A stretch of 9,808 bases of DNA from Bacteroidota bacterium (GTDB lineage Bacteria; Bacteroidota; Bacteroidia; Flavobacteriales; Flavobacteriaceae): positions 1 to 9,808 of the forward strand of contig CANINJ010000055.1 of the NCBI GenBank assembly GCA_947468985.1. Reading direction: 5' to 3'. The translations under genes were made by a program, and so were the position numbers. Numbering within the stretch: the stretch's first letter is position 1; every line of letters begins with the position of its first letter. A model generated the notes under the pieces. It was not told where the DNA came from, searched no databases, and saw nothing but the letters and a program-made list of their open reading frames with translations. Below, in pieces: positions 6,859-9,808 of the stretch.

Positions 6859-7143
6859 TTAAAGGTTTGTCATTTTGTAAATATAGGCAATAATCATAAT
6901 CGATGCATTTGTAATTGCCATTCCAATGATAATTTTGTGGTAATCACGAGATTTATCAATAAAATGCAATCCTAAACAACCAAATAGCAGTAGTGTTGTA
7001 TAAATTGCCGGAAACTGATAGAATGCTTTTGTAAAATCTCCATTGATTAATAAAAGCAAAGAACGTTGCGTTCCACAGCCTAAACAATCAACTCCGAAAA
7101 GCGATTTATTCATACACGGCAACATATATTTTTCTATATTCAA
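6859..7143 (-). CDS. DUF2752 family small membrane protein
   Basis: A protein of 94 residues if started at the TTG at 7143, or 88 from the ATG at 7125. It shows the DUF2752 signature: C10, then K-S-L-F-G-V-D-C-L-G-C-G-T-Q-R-S (13-28, including C20 and C23), and further on the amphipathic stretch NGDFTKAFYQFPAIY (34-48). Two membrane helices follow, about 46-63 and 73-90. The family is widespread in Bacteroidetes and other bacteria; its function is not established. Relatives, as I recall them, have a few residues before the YMLPC motif, which favours the TTG start (NIEKYMLPC); an ATG at 7148 hits a stop after two codons. If the ATG at 7125 is used, the protein begins MLPCMNKS. A -7 box at 7172-7179 is upstream. 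The downstream partner is the CCC-motif membrane protein. Confidence 0.8.
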   Translation of the reverse strand: MNIEKYMLPCMNKSLFGVDCLGCGTQRSLLLLINGDFTKAFYQFPAIYTTLLLFGCLGLHFIDKSRDYHKIIIGMAITNASIMIIAYIYKMTNL

Positions 7144-7171
7144 AACATAAATTATTTGTATTGCAATTTAA

Positions 7172-7179
7172 CAAAAATA
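7172..7179 (-). promoter_or_regulatory. Candidate -7 box (TATTTTTG) for the DUF2752/CCC-motif operon
   Basis: The minus strand reads TATTTTTG, an exact TAnnTTTG match, 28 bases before the TTG at 7143 and 46 before the ATG at 7125. No clear -33 TTG is present at normal spacing. Confidence 0.4.
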
Positions 7180-7221
7180 ATATTCATTCTTGAATAGTAA
7201 GTTTATTATTTTAAAGTTTCC

Positions 7222-7229
7222 TACTTTTG
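7222..7229 (+). promoter_or_regulatory. Candidate -7 box (TACTTTTG) for the 7249-8461 gene group
   Basis: TACTTTTG is an exact TAnnTTTG match, 19 bases before the ATG at 7249. It is divergent from the minus-strand box at 7172-7179, so the 100-bp gap serves both directions. The -33 position has only GTTTATT. Confidence 0.45.
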
Positions 7230-7248
7230 AATTCTAATACAAATAGAA

Positions 7249-7434
7249 ATGAAAAAATTGTTGCTTCCAATAATGATAATTGCAATCTTAATTGCATTTT
7301 ATGAGCAAAGTTTAGAGAAGAAAAACGTCTATATTTTGGTTGTTACAATCGCAGTATTTATGTTTGGAATGATGAAATTGAGTGCTAAAACGCCAAGTAA
7401 AAATCAAGATAAAGAAGACGATAATGTTCAATAA
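7249..7434 (+). CDS. Small two-helix membrane protein, unknown function
   Basis: A 61-residue protein with a first hydrophobic helix at about 4-18 (LLLPIMIIAILIAFY), a short charged link (EQSLEKKN) and a second helix at about 27-44 (VYILVVTIAVFMFGMMKL), then a polar, charged tail (SKNQDKEDDNVQ). I recognise no family. A well-placed -7 box lies 19 bases upstream of the ATG, and the 3' end overlaps the start of the Smr gene by 11 bases (7424-7434), which argues that it is a real gene translationally coupled to Smr. The two charged segments suggest a helical hairpin in the inner membrane; a role in anchoring or regulating the Smr protein would be speculation. Confidence 0.7.
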   Translation: MKKLLLPIMIIAILIAFYEQSLEKKNVYILVVTIAVFMFGMMKLSAKTPSKNQDKEDDNVQ

Positions 7435-7975
7435 AGGCGATAAAGTTTCAGTGCTCGACGATGCAATAAATGGAGTAGTGCTGTCCGTTCAAAACAAGGA
7501 AGTTTCTATTGAAACAGAAGACGGATTTGTGATGACATATTTTGTCAGTGAATTAATTAAGATAAACGATACCAGTGATTTAAGTAAAAGTATCGGAAGT
7601 TTTAATTCAAATCAAATTAAAAAAGAAAAAGAAGAGCCAAAAGCAAGAAGTTTTGTAAAAGACAAGAAGGCAAAGTATGAAATTCCCGCTCCAGAATTTG
7701 ATTTGCACATCGAAAAATTAGTTCCAAGTTTTAAAGGAATGAGTAATTATGACATCCTAACTTTACAAACAGAAACGGCAAAAAGACACATTGAATTTGC
7801 CATAAGAAATCGCATTCCAAAAATCGTTTTTATTCACGGTGTTGGGGAAGGAATTTTGAAAGCAGAACTTGATTTTTTATTAGGAAGATATGATACTTTA
7901 GATTTCAGAGAAGGCAATTATCAACGGTATGGAATGGGTGCGACTGAAGTTTTTATCAGACAAAACTCAAAATAA
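7424..7975 (+). CDS. Short Smr/MutS2-C-terminal-domain protein
   Basis: From the ATG at 7424 the product has 183 residues. An N-terminal small beta domain (about 1-47, FNKGDKVSVLDDAINGVVLSV) resembles the SH3/KOW-like start of DUF2027 proteins. A charged, lysine/glutamate-rich linker (about 62-85) follows, and a C-terminal Smr domain (about 90-180) has DLHIEKL (93-99, the L-D-x-H-type motif), FIHGVGEGILKAEL (136-149, the H-G-x-G-x-G loop) and GMGATEVFI (170-178). Smr domains are nucleases or nucleic-acid binders, often acting on branched DNA or, in some bacteria, on stalled-ribosome mRNA; which applies here is unknown. An in-frame GTG at 7382 would add 14 basic residues atypical of the family, so the ATG is preferred. 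No MutS ATPase part is present. The start overlaps the upstream membrane-protein gene by 11 bases. Confidence 0.88.
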   Translation: MFNKGDKVSVLDDAINGVVLSVQNKEVSIETEDGFVMTYFVSELIKINDTSDLSKSIGSFNSNQIKKEKEEPKARSFVKDKKAKYEIPAPEFDLHIEKLVPSFKGMSNYDILTLQTETAKRHIEFAIRNRIPKIVFIHGVGEGILKAELDFLLGRYDTLDFREGNYQRYGMGATEVFIRQNSK

Positions 7976-8023
7976 AATCATAATTTATAACAATCGTAAT
8001 TCGATATTTTAATATAACAAACA

Positions 8024-8461
8024 ATGAAAATAAACCCAAAAAACGGAATTGATAAACTCATTTTCGGAATGAAACAAAATGATGTAATTGCTATTTATGG
8101 TAAGCCAAATAAAAATTACAAAGACGAAGACGACAATGTAATATTCTCTTATAATGCGCAAAAAATGCGTTTGACTTTCTATAAAGATGAGGACTTTAGA
8201 ATGGGTTATATCGTGGCTTCAAGTACCGAAATGGAATTGTTTGGAAACAAAATTATCGGTAGAAAAATCAGCGATGTGAAATCAGAATTGGCTCAAAAAG
8301 GAATTACAAAATTCACACAAGAAGAATTTGATACTTTTGAAAACTATTTCAATGAAGACCATTGGATTATCTTTCAAACGGAATTTGATGAAGTTGTGAA
8401 ATTTGAAATTGGTGCTATCATCAATGATAAAGACGAATTTGACTGGAAATTCAAAAGTTAG
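8024..8461 (+). CDS. Hypothetical protein of 145 residues, possibly two related halves
   Basis: I do not recognise the family. The protein has no signal peptide and no membrane segment, and is rich in acidic and aromatic residues. The N-terminal half begins with INPKNGIDKLIFGMKQNDV and has I-Y-G-K-P-N (29-34), a pattern reminiscent of the G-x-s-x-x-e-V-x-x-l-G-x-P turn of BamE/SmpA-like folds. The second half starts again with ELFGNKIIGRKISDVKSEL (71-89), so it could be a weak duplication of the same unit; both halves end in beta-rich stretches (e.g. MRLTFYKDEDFRMGYI, WIIFQTEFDEVVKFEIGAI). It lies 48 bases after the Smr gene with no exact -7 box between, so it may belong to the same transcript. 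A hairpin terminator follows within about 20 bases. Cytoplasmic location is likely. Confidence 0.72.
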   Translation: MKINPKNGIDKLIFGMKQNDVIAIYGKPNKNYKDEDDNVIFSYNAQKMRLTFYKDEDFRMGYIVASSTEMELFGNKIIGRKISDVKSELAQKGITKFTQEEFDTFENYFNEDHWIIFQTEFDEVVKFEIGAIINDKDEFDWKFKS

Positions 8462-8479
8462 GTTCAAAAAATTACAATA

Positions 8480-8517
8480 AAAAAAGGTGTTTGAGAGATT
8501 TCCGAAACACCTTTTTT
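8480..8517. terminator. Bidirectional intrinsic terminator between convergent genes
   Basis: AAAAAAGGTGTTT (8480-8492) pairs perfectly with AAACACCTTTTTT (8505-8517) around a 12-base loop. The GGTGTTT/AAACACC core flanked by A- and T-runs gives a U-tract in both directions, serving the hypothetical gene ending at 8461 and the isomerase gene ending at 8539. Confidence 0.85.
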
Positions 8518-8538
8518 AGTACTATAATTTTTCTTATA

Positions 8539-9771
8539 TTATTTTTTAGCTTCTGCAGCAACTGGGGGAGGAATTCCTTCTAATAATTCCATTTCAAAAA
8601 TGATATTAGAATTTGGTGGAATCACATTTCCTGCGCCTCTTTCGCCATATCCTAATTTTGAAGGGATGAAAACTACCGCTTTATCTCCAAAAGACATTGC
8701 GTTCAATCCTTCAATAAATCCAGGAATCAAACCGTCTTTTTTACCATATTGGAAAGGAAAAGGTTGGTATCCGTTTTGAGAAGCTCTGTTTTGATCAAAT
8801 TTCCCATAGGTTTTATTTACTTCTTCATAGCTACTGTCAAATAAGGTTCCATCTTCAAGATAACCAGCATAATGTATAAAAACATTTGCTCCCTCAGCAG
8901 GTTTTACACCAGCTCCTTTTTGAACAATTTTATATTCTAATCCTGTTTCAGATTTTGTAGCTGTAGCTCTGATGGCTGCCAATTCAGCTACTTTTGAAGC
9001 TTTTACGCTTCCGAATTTTGCATCGTAAACTTTCTTTGCTTCGGCATCAATAACGGCTTGTTTTGCTCTTTCTTCTGCTTGTGCTGCATTTTGTTTTGCA
9101 TCGTCGGCTCCTTTATTTGAGTAGTAATCAGAGAAAACTTTAGGCGCATCGAATTTTTTTGCTTCTGCACCAACTCTTGAAACGCTAACTTTTAGCATTA
9201 CATCATCTTGAACGATTGCATTCACAACATCCATTCCTGACACAACATGTCCGAAAATAGTGTGTTTTCCATTCAGCCAAGGCGTGTCTTTATGTGTAAT
9301 AAAAAACTGACTGCTGTTGGTTGCAGGACCTGAATTTGCCATAGCAAGAATTCCGCCTTTGTCAAATTTCATTTCAGGAATACATTCATCTTTGAAGCTA
9401 TAACCACAACCTCCAGAACCATTTCCAGCAGGATCACCACCTTGAATCATAAAATCTTTGATAACTCGGTGGAATTTTAATCCATTATAAAATGGTTTTC
9501 CTTTTTGTTTTTCATCTGTTACAAATGGGTTTGTACCTTCAATTAATGAGACAAAATTGGCAACAGTAATTGGTGTTTTTTTGTATTCCAAAACCACTAC
9601 GATTTTTCCTTTTGTAGTTTCAAATTCTACGAAAATTCCTTCGTTTGCAGCTGGATTTAGTTTCTGAACTGTTGCAACTGGTTTTTTAGTGGCAACAACT
9701 TTTTTAGTTTTTTGAGAATAAATCGAGGTAGTTATTCCAAAGAACAATAAAAACAATACTTTAAATTTCAT
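8539..9771 (-). CDS. Exported dual peptidyl-prolyl isomerase: cyclophilin domain plus FKBP domain
   Basis: A 410-residue protein with both classes of cis-trans prolyl isomerase. Signal peptide 1-19 ([19 protein letters not shown]), probably cleaved before Q20, then a basic Val/Lys linker. The cyclophilin domain (about 46-205) keeps the active-site residues: R102 in FHRVI, Q110 in [13 protein letters not shown] (143-148), SQFFI (154-158), W165 and H170. An Ala/Lys/Glu-rich, probably helical linker spans about 205-272. The FKBP domain (about 276-399) has FIHYAGYL (298-305), FDSS (311-314), I349-P-G-F352 with Phe in place of the usual Trp59 of FKBP12, and Y375; it carries an extra loop of about 20 residues (315-340). 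It acts in the periplasm or at the cell surface in protein folding. Cyclophilin-FKBP fusions ('CFBP') have been described in Flavobacterium. Its promoter is probably beyond the right edge. Confidence 0.92.
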   Translation of the reverse strand: MKFKVLFLLFFGITTSIYSQKTKKVVATKKPVATVQKLNPAANEGIFVEFETTKGKIVVVLEYKKTPITVANFVSLIEGTNPFVTDEKQKGKPFYNGLKFHRVIKDFMIQGGDPAGNGSGGCGYSFKDECIPEMKFDKGGILAMANSGPATNSSQFFITHKDTPWLNGKHTIFGHVVSGMDVVNAIVQDDVMLKVSVSRVGAEAKKFDAPKVFSDYYSNKGADDAKQNAAQAEERAKQAVIDAEAKKVYDAKFGSVKASKVAELAAIRATATKSETGLEYKIVQKGAGVKPAEGANVFIHYAGYLEDGTLFDSSYEEVNKTYGKFDQNRASQNGYQPFPFQYGKKDGLIPGFIEGLNAMSFGDKAVVFIPSKLGYGERGAGNVIPPNSNIIFEMELLEGIPPPVAAEAKK

Positions 9772-9808
9772 TTTATTTAGTTTAAAAGCTCCTTACTTAT
9801 TTGCGTTA

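Noticed and set aside
7382..7423. GTG-initiated extension of the Smr protein
   Set aside because: The added residues are lysine-rich and lie deep in the upstream gene; the ATG at 7424 gives the family-like MFNKGDKV start and a typical short overlap.
1..9808. CRISPR array, transposase, phage genes, toxin-antitoxin or other defence system
   Set aside because: I saw no regularly spaced repeats, no integrase/transposase motifs and no defence-family signature; gene content and composition look uniformly core-genomic.

Overview
The window looks like chromosomal DNA from a member of the Flavobacteriaceae, most likely Flavobacterium or a close relative. The evidence is AT-rich DNA, few Shine-Dalgarno-like sequences before genes, exact TAnnTTTG promoter elements (the Bacteroidetes -7 box) in every divergent intergenic region, and gene families typical of the group: the RlmD / DUF6452-like lipoprotein / DUF6048-like barrel trio, a CCC-motif membrane protein, a DUF2752 protein, and a cyclophilin-FKBP fusion. 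I see no mobile element, CRISPR array, tRNA or rRNA.

Layout. 1-726 (-): a class I SAM methyltransferase cut by the left edge. It is divergent from 817-1989 (+), a THUMP-domain RNA methyltransferase of the RlmL/YpsC type, followed by a 78-aa membrane protein (2007-2243 +). The 90 bp between the divergent genes hold back-to-back -7 boxes and a palindromic C5/G5 element directly before the start codon. 4862-2247 (-) is a tightly packed operon: rlmD, then a lipoprotein overlapping it by one base, then an outer-membrane beta-barrel protein overlapping the lipoprotein gene by 29 bases. A 278-bp AT-rich divergent region separates it from rocD, ornithine aminotransferase (5141-6421 +), which ends at a strong terminator (6434-6487).

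7143-6503 (-) is a two-gene operon of small membrane proteins (DUF2752, then CCC-motif). Divergent from it, 7249-8461 (+) carries a 61-aa membrane protein overlapping a short Smr-domain protein, then an unrecognised 145-aa protein. A hairpin at 8480-8517 lies between that gene and the convergent 9771-8539 (-) gene, a secreted dual cyclophilin/FKBP peptidyl-prolyl isomerase.

Functionally this is mostly housekeeping: RNA modification (THUMP methyltransferase, RlmD), arginine/ornithine/proline metabolism (RocD), envelope protein folding (the dual isomerase), and several envelope proteins of unknown role. I do not find a convincing new defence or mobile system. The points most worth a second look are the G/C-tract element at the RNA methyltransferase start, the four-cysteine insertion in RocD, the conserved-looking lipoprotein/barrel pair coupled to rlmD, and the small membrane-protein operons.
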